In this document: positions 21,530 to 30,040 of the stretch, piece by piece | Layout: each line of letters opens with the position of its first letter | Position numbering within the stretch: position 1 is the first letter of the stretch | Source of the DNA: Gemmatimonadota bacterium | Lineage (GTDB): Bacteria; JBHIER01; G020348925 | Assembly (NCBI GenBank): GCA_020348925.1 | Contig: CP070758.1 | Coordinates: 4,001,038 to 4,038,457 of the forward strand | Direction of reading: 5' to 3' | DNA length: 37,420 nucleotides | Translations under genes and position numbers: made by a program | Notes under the pieces: model-generated | Database searches by the model: none | Told to the model about the DNA's origin: nothing | The model's input: the letters and a program-made list of their open reading frames with translations, nothing else

Positions 21530-23773
21530 CTACCATCGCAGCTCTAAAATCCCCTCGCCCTCCAAATATAATACGATTTTCCCGTTTTCGTATTGAAAAT
21601 TGATGGGGCTGTTTCTGAAAAAGACAGCGGTGGGCTGTCGGTCTGATGTGAATTCGAGATGATACGATCCGTCACCCCTCACGTGGCCGGTCAACCCCGA
21701 TTCTGTCTGCTGTATAGCAAGAGTGATGATCCTATCGGAAGCGAAGAGCGCAAGATCGTTATGTTCGTACAAAGAGCCACCGGTACCGGACAGTTTCTTC
21801 AACATTCCGTTTTGAAAACCGGCCAGGAAAATCTTTGCGTTCGTACGGATTGGACTGTGGCCTGTCATTGATTCGGGAATGGATATTTCGCTGTCTCCCT
21901 CTTGGATAGCCACAATATCCATCGAACCGCCCCGTCGGATGATCACTCCATCAAATGTCTCATATTTGAAAGCGGAAACTGTTGGCAAGGCATCGCCTTC
22001 TTTTCGAGGATAGAGGACACCGAGATAACGGGTATCCTCCGCTTCCGTCTCCGCAGCGATTAAGGAATGGTTTCTTTCTTCGCCGTAGTGAAGGGAGTGG
22101 ATATCTTCTCGCTCCGAGATGATTGCTTCGGAAGGTGACGTTACAAATGCATGGAATGAGACGTCATCCTGCACCCACACACCACCACTTTCGGTCAGGG
22201 TGAAGGTTCCGTCGGATGAGAGACCGTTGCCGTGAAGCAGCCATGTATAGTGGTGTTTCTCGGATGAGCGAATCTCATCGACCGTGATAAAGTATCGATG
22301 TTCCGGAAAGAATACGTGTCGCACAAAGTCCACACCTTGATAGCGGGTTTTTACCTCACAGTAATCCAAGAAATGCGTGGCAAAATAGTTTTGCAGTTGC
22401 GCGTCGGTTCCACCGTGCCATCCGAGGAACCACTTGGGTGCGGTGGGTCCTTTATCATCGACCAAGATAAGGTTATGGTTCTTCGGTTTGTTCACCTTGT
22501 GGCGTTCCTTCCAGTTTATGTATCCGCCGTCGAGGGCCAGCATTTTCCCGTAGGCATAAATGATGAAACTCATGGGGTCGGGTTGGTCGTGGGCACCACC
22601 ATGAAGTTGCGCTTTACCATGCTCTCCCAGAAGCAGCATATAGATAGCATCTGGTGACCAGTCGCTTCTGAAAACTGCGTTTCCGGCTTCGGGGAGAAAG
22701 AGGGTTGGGTTCCAAACAGGTCCTTTCGTTTCGATGCCATCGTCGAAATGGCAGAGGGCATCGATCTTTTTGTACCCAGGGCAGAAATGTTCACCCTCAG
22801 CCTGGACCCAGTCCCACTGATGAAAAGATGGATGAGAAGTGTGTGCGGCGAAGAGCCCTCCATAGAACCAGTCCAAGGCCGCGTCGTCGAAGTTCGGTCG
22901 TTGGCCATTGGGCAGACGGATCTTGATGCCCCAGTCGTGCAGAGATTGTAGGGGTTCCCTTTGAAAGATGTTCTGACCGGTTGCACGATACAGGGCTGTC
23001 AAATACGGGATGTACAGATTTGCGCTATATCTGAGATAGTTTGGCCCCTCGGCGTGTCCGCCGTCCGAGGTGGTCTGGTGATCGATGGTCCTCAAGAACC
23101 CCTTGATGGCACTCGAATGCCAGTCTTTGGGACCGCTTCCTTCCCCGCCTTCACCGTAGTCGGCAATGGCCAGGGCGCACATTCCGAGGGCGGCGCAGCG
23201 TCTGATGCGCCAGTTGTTGGCCGTCTCTTTGAGGGAAGAGTACGTGTATAATCTATGGCCCTCATTGTAGAGGTTGTCCCGAATTATCTTATGGGTATTC
23301 GGATGATGTTTCAAAAAGGATGCAATCATGTCGTAAGCCTGGCAGTAATTGGGAACAGCATCCATCTCCTGATGGATATCTCCCCAATTTCCTCCATTGG
23401 AGCGGGTGCGGATTGAACCGAGGATCTCCGCGGCCTTTTCAGCATAAGCTGTGTCCTCAGTCACGACATAGGCGAAGGCCAGGGCTTTGGCATACTCGCT
23501 CTTTTTTCGCTCGAGAGTCGTTTTTTGAATGTCGGCGCTCAGGGCTTCATCCGCTCTCCTCTTCACCCACTTCCACCACGACGCATACGGTTCGCGCTCA
23601 ATCCGTGAGCGGATTGGTGGAATCTCCTCGGCTTTCAAGAGCAGAACAGGATGATGTTCAGCTGGGAAATATGATATGACGGATCCAAGATGTCTGCTGC
23701 CCGCGCACGACAGGCAGATTGGGAAAATTACCCAGAGACACAGCCGGGTGAGAAGGATTGTCAATCGCTTCAT
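21530..23773 (-). CDS. heparinase II/III family polysaccharide lyase (exported)
   Basis: The 747-residue protein has an export signal (LTILLTRLCLWVIFPICLSC, with Cys as possible lipid site). An alpha-toroid lyase domain comes next (roughly 45-340: LLLKAEEIPPIRSRIEREPYASWWKWVKRRADEAL, NNWRIRRCAALGMCALAIADYG), with conserved RYSANLYIPYLTALYRATG. The C-terminal beta-sandwich heparinase_II_III domain holds the signature LHGGAHDQPDPMSFIIYAYGKMLALDGGYINW. These enzymes cleave uronic-acid-containing polysaccharides by beta-elimination; the substrate (alginate-, heparin- or exopolysaccharide-like) cannot be told. Its ATG overlaps the TGA of the M23 peptidase gene by four bases (23770-23773), which suggests translational coupling. 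Confidence 0.88.
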   Translation of the reverse strand: MKRLTILLTRLCLWVIFPICLSCAGSRHLGSVISYFPAEHHPVLLLKAEEIPPIRSRIEREPYASWWKWVKRRADEALSADIQKTTLERKKSEYAKALAFAYVVTEDTAYAEKAAEILGSIRTRSNGGNWGDIHQEMDAVPNYCQAYDMIASFLKHHPNTHKIIRDNLYNEGHRLYTYSSLKETANNWRIRRCAALGMCALAIADYGEGGEGSGPKDWHSSAIKGFLRTIDHQTTSDGGHAEGPNYLRYSANLYIPYLTALYRATGQNIFQREPLQSLHDWGIKIRLPNGQRPNFDDAALDWFYGGLFAAHTSHPSFHQWDWVQAEGEHFCPGYKKIDALCHFDDGIETKGPVWNPTLFLPEAGNAVFRSDWSPDAIYMLLLGEHGKAQLHGGAHDQPDPMSFIIYAYGKMLALDGGYINWKERHKVNKPKNHNLILVDDKGPTAPKWFLGWHGGTDAQLQNYFATHFLDYCEVKTRYQGVDFVRHVFFPEHRYFITVDEIRSSEKHHYTWLLHGNGLSSDGTFTLTESGGVWVQDDVSFHAFVTSPSEAIISEREDIHSLHYGEERNHSLIAAETEAEDTRYLGVLYPRKEGDALPTVSAFKYETFDGVIIRRGGSMDIVAIQEGDSEISIPESMTGHSPIRTNAKIFLAGFQNGMLKKLSGTGGSLYEHNDLALFASDRIITLAIQQTESGLTGHVRGDGSYHLEFTSDRQPTAVFFRNSPINFQYENGKIVLYLEGEGILELRW

Positions 23774-25161
23774 TTTGAATGGGATGATTCTGGGATTGAC
23801 GAAACGGTGACCTCTTCCATGGGTTCAAAAAGCACGGTGTCTGGAGAGGACTCCACATCTGAGGCGAGAAGGAAATCCAAGGCCGCCGTCAATCCCTGGG
23901 CCATAAGGTGAAATTCATCCATGAACGCTTCCTTCACCGGAGCAGCGGCGGGCACTTTGACGCGGAGCGGATTGACGTAGCGACCGTTCTTAATGAAGCG
24001 GTAGTCGAGATGGGGACCGGTGGCCAAACCTGTGGCTCCCACATAGCCGATCACCTGGCCCTGTTTCACTCGCGCTCCCTTCCGAACGCCGCGGCCGTAA
24101 CGCGAGAGATGGCCATAGGTCGTATGGATGCCTCCGCCGTGTTTGATCTTGACGTACTTCCCGAACCCCCCTTCCCGTCCGGCGAACTCGACGATACCCT
24201 CGGCTATGGCTATCACAGGTGTGCCGCTTGGAGCGACATAGTCTATCCCTAAATGGGGACGCCGAACCTTTCGAATGGGGTGAAGACGGCTCCAGGAGAA
24301 ACCGGAGCTGATCCGTTTGTAGCCATATTTGAAGGGCGACTTCAAAAAAGTCTTACGCAGCGACTGGCCCGCCCGGTCATAATAATCGCCGTGACCTGTG
24401 GAATCCTCGAACAGGACTGCTGTAACATTCGCTTCCTCACCGAGATATTCGGCCGCCAGAATCCGTCCGTACTCGATGACTCTGCCGTCAAGAGAGCATT
24501 CCTCAAAGAGCAGCCGGAACCGATCGTTGACCCTCACGTCCACGTAGAAGTCGACATCCCACGCAAAAATATCGGCATAGGCGAAAATGATCTCGCCTCC
24601 CAATCCACAATCGACCATGGCCTCATACAGGGAGGTTTTGATCTCACCCTCAACAGCCCTGGCCACTCTGATACATTCGATCTCCTTGCGATAGCTCGTA
24701 AATGAATCACCTTTTCGTTCGACCACGTAGATTTCTCTATCTCCGCGTCTGTACTCGAACCAACGGATCGAGTTCAAAGAATCACAGATCGCAGTGCAGA
24801 TATCTCCGGGGAAGGAGCGTTTGACATTGAAGATTTTGTCGAACTCAGAGACCAGTTCATGGATACTGTTGTTATCAATTCCGTGGTCCAGGAGCAGATA
24901 GTAAATGGACTCGCCCTTTTTTACGGTGTCACAGATTGTCGTGTATTCGAATTCACCCACGACCGAGACTGTTGAGTCATTGAGGGAAAAGTATTCATCG
25001 GAAGAAGTAGTATCCCGAAATTCAGTGGCCTCTTGAGGGCTGTGAGTTTCGTGAGAAGGGGCTTTCTGAGGATAATTGTCCAGAAAACGCAGGATTAAAA
25101 AAATGGCGATCCCTGAGATAACTGCGACAGGGATAAATTGACTGAATTTCCTCTTTATCAA
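23770..25161 (-). CDS. membrane-anchored M23 family metallopeptidase
   Basis: The 463-residue protein has an N-terminal membrane anchor (FIPVAVISGIAIFLILRFL), a linker, and an OapA/LysM-like middle region (about 75-260). The M23 domain (about 283-400) begins SGFSWSRLHPIRKVRRPHLGIDYVAPSGTPVIA. Metal ligands can be placed at His303 and Asp307 (PHLGID) and at the C-terminal HxH-type site; His351 is in TTYGHLSR. The usual second His of HxH is replaced: the site reads GPHLDYRF, with His384 and Asp386, a variant seen in part of the family. M23 enzymes hydrolyse peptidoglycan crosslinks. The start is TTG 25161, with GAGGTGG 13 nt upstream, so translation may be modest. The gene is followed by a four-base overlapping heparinase-type gene. 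Confidence 0.9.
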   Translation of the reverse strand: MIKRKFSQFIPVAVISGIAIFLILRFLDNYPQKAPSHETHSPQEATEFRDTTSSDEYFSLNDSTVSVVGEFEYTTICDTVKKGESIYYLLLDHGIDNNSIHELVSEFDKIFNVKRSFPGDICTAICDSLNSIRWFEYRRGDREIYVVERKGDSFTSYRKEIECIRVARAVEGEIKTSLYEAMVDCGLGGEIIFAYADIFAWDVDFYVDVRVNDRFRLLFEECSLDGRVIEYGRILAAEYLGEEANVTAVLFEDSTGHGDYYDRAGQSLRKTFLKSPFKYGYKRISSGFSWSRLHPIRKVRRPHLGIDYVAPSGTPVIAIAEGIVEFAGREGGFGKYVKIKHGGGIHTTYGHLSRYGRGVRKGARVKQGQVIGYVGATGLATGPHLDYRFIKNGRYVNPLRVKVPAAAPVKEAFMDEFHLMAQGLTAALDFLLASDVESSPDTVLFEPMEEVTVSSIPESSHSK

Positions 25162-25411
25162 CGAAGTGATGGTTCCACCTCACATTCTTGTGACTGGACT
25201 GCAGGAGAAAATGTTAAGATTAACGCCCAAAAATAGAGTGCTGAAAATCAAATCTACACACAGTTGGAGGGAAAAGCAAGGGAGTTTTTTACGAAAGCGT
25301 TGAAAGAAAAACGGTATCTTTGAGAGATGCACTGTTTGGGAGGTTCTTTCGAATGACCTGTGAGCACGACAGTGCACGAGATGATATTTTGATTTTTGTA
25401 TTCCTCTCGCT

Positions 25412-25470
25412 GGAGTGAAACGATTCATCATTTCAATATATCGTGTCGCAATGATAAATCATTGCACTCC
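25412..25470. repeat. full copy A of the GGAGTG dispersed palindromic repeat
   Basis: Begins GGAGTGAAACGATTCATC and ends TCATTGCACTCC. The ends GGAGTG and CACTCC are inverted. It equals copy B (29220-29273) except for a five-base TGTCG insertion and few substitutions. It lies in the intergenic stretch 25162-25530, where no gene is seen. Confidence 0.75.
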
Positions 25471-25529
25471 TACAGTGTCCTATATTCCATGGGGGTGGAT
25501 TCCTTCCAATGTGGACCCGGATGCTCAAT

Positions 25530-25567
25530 TGAAAAAGCCGCTCCAATCAAAAGATCGGAACGGCTTT
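25530..25567 (-). terminator. intrinsic terminator of the dockerin/sorting-domain gene
   Basis: AAAGCCGCTCC (25534-25544) pairs with GGAACGGCTTT (25557-25567) with one wobble; on the minus strand the stem is followed by TTC and T-rich sequence. It begins 29 nt after the stop at 25597. Confidence 0.8.
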
Positions 25568-25596
25568 CCGAAATCCTCCTATACTTTTCGCCTTTT

Positions 25597-26463
25597 CTAC
25601 TTCATGAGCACCATTCGCCTGGTCGCCGTAAAACCATTAGCAGCTATCCGGTAAAAATAGACACCGCTGGGCATTTTACCGGCATCCCAGGTGATCGCAT
25701 AGTACCCGGCTTCCTGAAGGTCATGCACCAGCACCTCCACTATCTGCCCAAGTGTGTTGTAGATCTCAACCCTGACTCTGGCAGCTTCCGGAAGGGAGTA
25801 CTCGATGGTGGTCAAGGGATTGAAGGGATTGGGATAGTTTTGAGACAAGCTGTACTCAATCGGAACCTGGACCTCCTTCACCATAGTCATAATTTCTGAA
25901 AAATCTTCAGTCGGGAGGTATGGCTCCAGCGACTTTAGAAGTTCGAGTGTCTCAGGTGTGATCTCCGTCCTGCAATGGCCGGGTACGCACTCCCCAATGC
26001 CAAGGATGACGTTGACGATGCTGATGAGATCGAGAAGATCGATTTCCCCGTCACCGTTACAATCGGCCGCCCAGAGGTCGTCCCCCACTAAAAGTGAGGT
26101 CCCCAGAATGTGATTTACGGCTGTGAGGATATCTAAAAGATCGATCTCCCCGTCGCCGTTGCAGTCACCCCGGTCGCGTTCGGAGACGGCTTCGGGCGTG
26201 AAAAATCCCGCCTCGTTCTGGAAGCTTGAAGAGGTGGCCGGACCGATGGCCACCTGGCCGATGGAGGCGAAATGAACGTAGCTCGACGACGTCGCCTTGC
26301 CGCCACCGCTGTCGATGACGTTCGGTTTGCTCTCATAAGCGGCGAGGCTTGTCTGGCCGGGCGAACCGGACGGGGTGCTATTTTTACCGGCGAAGACAAT
26401 GGTGATTGCAAGGAACATGCATAAAGTTGTCCAGCCAATTGCACTTCTTTTCAGCAGTATCAT
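25597..26463 (-). CDS. secreted protein with dockerin pair and C-terminal (T9SS-type) sorting domain
   Basis: From ATG 26463 the protein is 288 residues; AAGGAGG precedes it, so the longer frame to 26508 is rejected. A signal peptide (WTTLCMFLAITIVFAG) is followed by a beta-rich region (TSSSYVHFASIGQVAIGPATSSSFQNEAGFF). Two calcium-loop repeats form a type I dockerin (DCNGDGEIDLLDILTAVNHILG and DCNGDGEIDLLDLISIVNVILG). After a linker comes a Por-type sorting domain: SLSQNYPNPFNPLTTIEYSL, VEIYNTLGQIV, MPSGVYFYRIAA, ending TRRMVLMK. In FCB bacteria this tail directs type IX secretion and surface attachment. Its promoter (26494-26522) and terminator make it a single-gene unit. The ligand or partner is unknown; a cohesin-bearing scaffold would be expected elsewhere. 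Confidence 0.87.
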   Translation of the reverse strand: MILLKRSAIGWTTLCMFLAITIVFAGKNSTPSGSPGQTSLAAYESKPNVIDSGGGKATSSSYVHFASIGQVAIGPATSSSFQNEAGFFTPEAVSERDRGDCNGDGEIDLLDILTAVNHILGTSLLVGDDLWAADCNGDGEIDLLDLISIVNVILGIGECVPGHCRTEITPETLELLKSLEPYLPTEDFSEIMTMVKEVQVPIEYSLSQNYPNPFNPLTTIEYSLPEAARVRVEIYNTLGQIVEVLVHDLQEAGYYAITWDAGKMPSGVYFYRIAANGFTATRRMVLMK

Positions 26464-26493
26464 TTTTCTCCTCCTTTCCGTGTTTCTTTGTTG

Positions 26494-26522
26494 AATGTAA
26501 TGTTTCATATTGCAATTGTCAA
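26494..26522 (-). promoter_or_regulatory. sigma70 promoter of the dockerin/sorting-domain gene
   Basis: Minus strand TTGACA (26522-26517), 17-nt spacer, TACATT (26499-26494). Start near 26487, leader about 24 nt with AAGGAGG. Confidence 0.7.
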
Positions 26523-26556
26523 CCTTCAGAAGATTAAAATATCTGGAAGGTTTTTC

Positions 26557-29115
26557 TTATTTGGAACGTAAGGTCCTACTTTGTTTGATTTTCTGTCGCT
26601 CTTCATATTCTATGCCCATTGTCTCCGGCTGTCCGTATTCTTCGGGATGCAGGTATTTGCCCCGCTCCTCGACGGATTTCTCCTCTTCAACCGGCATACG
26701 GTGAGCGTTGGCATAGGCGTCCTGGCGGATGCCGGTCACCTGCCATGAGACCTCCATACCCGGTTTTCCACCAGCGATTTTGAATCGGTTTCCCGAGATT
26801 TTTTGGGCGATGTGGAGATTCGGTCCGGCTGCGCCTATGGCAGTAAGTTGATAACGAAAATCCCGGTTGAATGCTTCGAAGTAGTCGGGAAGCTCAACCA
26901 CGGCTTCTCCCTTCGCATTGAGTGTGACATTGCCGTTGTAAACATTCATCATATCCGGAGATTCCACGAAGGAATGGGACAGGTATTTGTTCTCCGGATC
27001 GAGGGGATGGTCGATCTTACACGAGCCGGCCGCTGGAAGTACATCGCCACTTATGTAGACATCACCGGAGAAATATCCGGCCCAGTTCGTGCCTGAACCA
27101 CTGACATAACCATATACTCCGTAGTTTGTACCTGAGCCACCTTCAACACCACCATAGACTCCATAATAGGAACTACTCCCTGTCGGGAGAACCTGTCCCT
27201 TAACACCTGTATATCCTCCCGTGAAAAATCCACCAAAGCCATAGTAGTCGGTGTTGGCACATTCCCCGTAAACGGCCGCGGCATCTTCTTCGGTAACCGT
27301 ATTCTTGAAGTACCCGACAGCATGGCCGTCTTCGGCATGCTCGCTTTCCTCGCCCTCCACGTGAAATCTGTGTTGTGGATTAAGCACCCCGACACCAACT
27401 CCCTCTGCTCCCAAAACCAATGCGTCAGTGAAACTGTCGACTAAAATCCTGAAGGGTGTAAAGGTAGATCCTGAAACCTTGGTGATTCCGAAAGTTGAGC
27501 CACTCACATTCATTCGCCATTCCGTAGCTCCATTGCTACGATCTATAATCCCAATTGCGGAGTTCCACAGGCCATCTCCTGCAACGACGAGGCCGGCGCC
27601 AGGATTCATCGTCCCGATGCCGACATTACCAGATGCATCATCAATGTATAGCCGTGTTGTCCCATCCGTCTGCAGGCTGAGCGGGCTATTGCTCGAAACT
27701 GTATTTGCAAACAGAGTATCATCGACTTTCAAGGTACCGGCTATGTGGAGCTTTTCTGCCGGACTCGCTGTTCCGATACCGACGTTGGAACCGGCTGTTA
27801 GCAGTATATCCCTGCCACTGTCCGTCCACAATGTCAGCCCGGTATTATCAGAATAGATCTGTGAATTCATACCGCTACCATCTGTGGTTAAAAATTCCAC
27901 TGAGGCACCACCACCATATTCATTTTGCAGTGCTAAACCTCCACCATTTCCCACATGCAATTCCAATGACGGATCCGTTGTTCCGATACCGACGTTGCCA
28001 TCGGAGGTGATGCGCATTCTTTCCTGGTTACTGGTGACGAAATACATTGGATTGCTGGAGATAACCTGCAGCATCAAGGGTCCTGCACCTATGCCCGAGC
28101 TGAGACTGGACAGATTGGCGAGAGGTATCCCCCCCGCGGTACTACCACTTGTGGTAGGTCCGCCTTTATAAAGTTGGAGGTAATCGTTCATACCTCCACT
28201 TGTTTTTGCTATTAAAGATGCATTTCCCCAAGAAACAGTCGACTCTACTTTAATTTCATCATATTCGCTTCCTTGAACATGCAAGTTTACATCAGGAGAA
28301 GTCGTCCCGATACCGACGTTGCCGTCATTATCCACATAAACTGCATTCGTGGGATTACTGTCCGCGGCGTTGAGGGAATGGTGCGTGTGATTGCCGGCCG
28401 CAACCTGATCGGCGCCGGTGCCGATATCTGCCGCCACAGTGGCCGTCGGGCCTGTGGGGTTGGTGACCGTAATTCCTGTTCCTTCATTGATCTGGGAGAT
28501 ACCTTCACCCGTCGTTCCGACTTCATCCGTGCCATCGGCAAAGCCGGCGGGCATGTCCTTGATCTTGAACCAGCTCACCGGATCCCCGGCCTCATTGACC
28601 GATCCATCGTTCGTTTTCAGCTCGGTCTCGGTATAATAGCGATCGTCGTGCTGATGGTCGGAAGCTGCGAACTCAGCGGCGTCCTTTCCGTCCACTTTGT
28701 CCGCCTCAACCGCCGAGGCGGATGTTGCCGAGGAGTCGGCCACGGCGGCCCGAAAGGCACCCGGTACGGAGGTGAACTCGTATCGGGGCGAGAGCTCGCT
28801 GTCACCCGTGACCTGCACCCCCAGATAGTACTGTCCGTCAAAGTTGAGGGTGATCGGGTTTGTCTTACCCAGAATAACATTGTACAGCCCATTCTCGCAT
28901 TGAACATTCATCGTCTCCGACCAGAGAGCTGAGCCACCGGATTGGGTGCTGTAGATGCGAAACGTCACCTCGTACAGCCCGGTCAGTGGATTCCCGGCGT
29001 TGTCGTGAAGCTTACCCTGAAAGCTGATATGCCGCGGCACATCACCCAAGGAAGCGATTCCCATCGCCAGTGTCAGGGCGATGACGATGCAAAGGACTAC
29101 ATGGTGCTTAGCCAT
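26557..29115 (-). CDS. modular surface protein with shared N-terminal domain and GNVGIGT repeats
   Basis: From ATG 29115, with AAAGGAGG upstream, the protein is 852 residues; a frame to 29190 lacks a ribosome site. A signal peptide (VVLCIVIALTLAMGIASLG) leads into the roughly 110-residue domain shared with the two neighbouring genes (ISFQGKLHDNAGNPLTGLYEVTFRIY ... NGLYNVILG ... SPRYEFTSVPGAFRAAVADS). Five modules of the form GNVGIGTTSPDVNLHVQG follow, a repeat typical of trimeric beta-helical fibres. Then come segments with GVYGYVSGSGTNWAGYFSGDVYI and a conserved end domain. It ends in a charged tail (EEEKSVEERGKYLHPEEYG). It is probably a surface adhesin or fibre. No T9SS sorting domain is seen at its C-terminus. 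Function unknown. Confidence 0.75.
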   Translation of the reverse strand: MAKHHVVLCIVIALTLAMGIASLGDVPRHISFQGKLHDNAGNPLTGLYEVTFRIYSTQSGGSALWSETMNVQCENGLYNVILGKTNPITLNFDGQYYLGVQVTGDSELSPRYEFTSVPGAFRAAVADSSATSASAVEADKVDGKDAAEFAASDHQHDDRYYTETELKTNDGSVNEAGDPVSWFKIKDMPAGFADGTDEVGTTGEGISQINEGTGITVTNPTGPTATVAADIGTGADQVAAGNHTHHSLNAADSNPTNAVYVDNDGNVGIGTTSPDVNLHVQGSEYDEIKVESTVSWGNASLIAKTSGGMNDYLQLYKGGPTTSGSTAGGIPLANLSSLSSGIGAGPLMLQVISSNPMYFVTSNQERMRITSDGNVGIGTTDPSLELHVGNGGGLALQNEYGGGASVEFLTTDGSGMNSQIYSDNTGLTLWTDSGRDILLTAGSNVGIGTASPAEKLHIAGTLKVDDTLFANTVSSNSPLSLQTDGTTRLYIDDASGNVGIGTMNPGAGLVVAGDGLWNSAIGIIDRSNGATEWRMNVSGSTFGITKVSGSTFTPFRILVDSFTDALVLGAEGVGVGVLNPQHRFHVEGEESEHAEDGHAVGYFKNTVTEEDAAAVYGECANTDYYGFGGFFTGGYTGVKGQVLPTGSSSYYGVYGGVEGGSGTNYGVYGYVSGSGTNWAGYFSGDVYISGDVLPAAGSCKIDHPLDPENKYLSHSFVESPDMMNVYNGNVTLNAKGEAVVELPDYFEAFNRDFRYQLTAIGAAGPNLHIAQKISGNRFKIAGGKPGMEVSWQVTGIRQDAYANAHRMPVEEEKSVEERGKYLHPEEYGQPETMGIEYEERQKIKQSRTLRSK

Positions 29116-29172
29116 GTGCTTCCTCCTTTCTGTTTCCCGAAACAACCGGGAGGTGAATGATGAACAGAACAG

Positions 29173-29191
29173 GTTGGGTTGAAAACCCAAC
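29173..29191. repeat. short inverted repeat, GTTGGGTT hairpin
   Basis: GTTGGGTT (29173-29180) and AACCCAAC (29184-29191) pair perfectly with a 3-nt loop. It lies in the leader of the gene starting at 29115, just left of repeat copy B, and repeats the motif found at 29289-29313. Confidence 0.5.
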
Positions 29192-29219
29192 GAGAATTAA
29201 TCTTATAACTTCTGAAATC

Positions 29220-29273
29220 GGAGTGAAACGATTCATCGTTTCAATATATCGCAATGATGCATCATTGCACTCC
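29220..29273. repeat. full copy B of the GGAGTG dispersed palindromic repeat
   Basis: Begins GGAGTGAAACGATTCATCG, contains the perfect 16-base palindrome CAATGATGCATCATTG (29252-29267), and ends CACTCC. TGAAACGA and TCGTTTCA form a second inverted pair in the left half. So it is a two-hairpin element with inverted ends. Confidence 0.8.
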
Positions 29274-29288
29274 GTAAGTTTTTTATAT

Positions 29289-29313
29289 GTTGGGTTTCGT
29301 TCCTCTACCCAAC
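29289..29313. repeat. GTTGGGT...ACCCAAC inverted repeat at the 3' end of a surface-protein gene
   Basis: GTTGGGT (29289-29295) and ACCCAAC (29307-29313) pair around an 11-base loop starting TTCGTTCCT. It resembles an interspersed intergenic repeat I recall from unrelated bacteria with the core TTGGGTTTCGTTCCT; this recollection needs checking. The gene ending at 29321 finishes within a few bases of it. Confidence 0.45.
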
Positions 29314-29320
29314 CTCTTTG

Positions 29321-30040
29321 CTATCTCCGTTGGGCCTCCGGCGTGAAGAGGCCTAACCTCTCATCCTCGTATCCTTTTCGTTTGGCAGCCACTTCCCAGT
29401 CAAAGGTGGCGGCTGACGTTCCTCCCATGAGTTCTTTCACTGTAAAACTTGTGGCCGTTTTACCGGCAATGAAGATCCCGTAGCAGTCGGCTGTCGGTGT
29501 TATCTGTACCAGCATGGGATGATCATGATTAATGGTTACGGTTTCTAAAAACAATGGATCCAGTTTAACCGTTACTTCTCTACGATTCAATTGTCCCTGT
29601 CCGCGATCGAAAAAGTAAACTTCGGAGGATTCGTCCGCATAGAGTTTGCGCTGTCCGGAGCCGTTGGTGGGAACCACGGCGTTCTTGGTTCCTCCTGCAT
29701 AAAAATCTCCCTGAGTTTGAAAATCACCCGTCGTACTCCTCCATAGCCCTTGCACGAATCCTCCCTCATCGGTGAAAGATATCCCTGAGGGATCAAGGCT
29801 ATTGGTGCCGCCGTCCTCGCGATTGATGACGAAACCGCCCTCCGAAGTCATCTGGAACGTGGCGTTCATCGTGTTCGCCTCGACCGATAGGTAATTGGCA
29901 TTACCCCAAGAATCGACGGAGGAGGTGACGAGCGTTTCCTGCAGCGCTGCTCCTGTTGTCCTGCCAGCTCCACCCTCGATATAATACGTTTCAAAGCTCT
30001 TGGCATAGACCTCACCCCCGGTGTGGATGTTGCCCCTCAT
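29321..30040 (-). CDS. C-terminal part of a modular surface protein (probably split by a frameshift)
   Basis: This 239-codon frame lacks a signal peptide and a Shine-Dalgarno, and begins at an ATG that overlaps the TGA of the upstream frame (30037-30040). Its sequence continues the surface-protein theme: GNIHTGGEVYAKSFETYYIEGG at the start. The end domain is LVQITPTADCYGIFIAGKTATSFTVKELMGG..AATFDWEVAAKRKGYED, typical of C-termini of such proteins. Reading its frame upstream of the ATG gives ..FGTAA, which joins well to ..HAFDQY of the upstream frame if one T is added in the short T-run at 30053-30055. The two frames would then make one protein of 593 residues. Either a real frameshift, a sequencing error, or a coupled pair; I favour a split gene. 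Confidence 0.6.
   Translation of the reverse strand: MRGNIHTGGEVYAKSFETYYIEGGAGRTTGAALQETLVTSSVDSWGNANYLSVEANTMNATFQMTSEGGFVINREDGGTNSLDPSGISFTDEGGFVQGLWRSTTGDFQTQGDFYAGGTKNAVVPTNGSGQRKLYADESSEVYFFDRGQGQLNRREVTVKLDPLFLETVTINHDHPMLVQITPTADCYGIFIAGKTATSFTVKELMGGTSAATFDWEVAAKRKGYEDERLGLFTPEAQRR

Noticed and set aside
28273-28932. 219-codon plus-strand ORF inside the GNVGIGT surface protein gene
   Set aside because: Antisense shadow; the sense frame has signal peptide, shared domain and a ribosome site.
29116-29190. N-terminal extension of the surface protein to 29190
   Set aside because: AAAGGAGG stands directly before ATG 29115 and a proper signal peptide begins there; the extension would place it internally.
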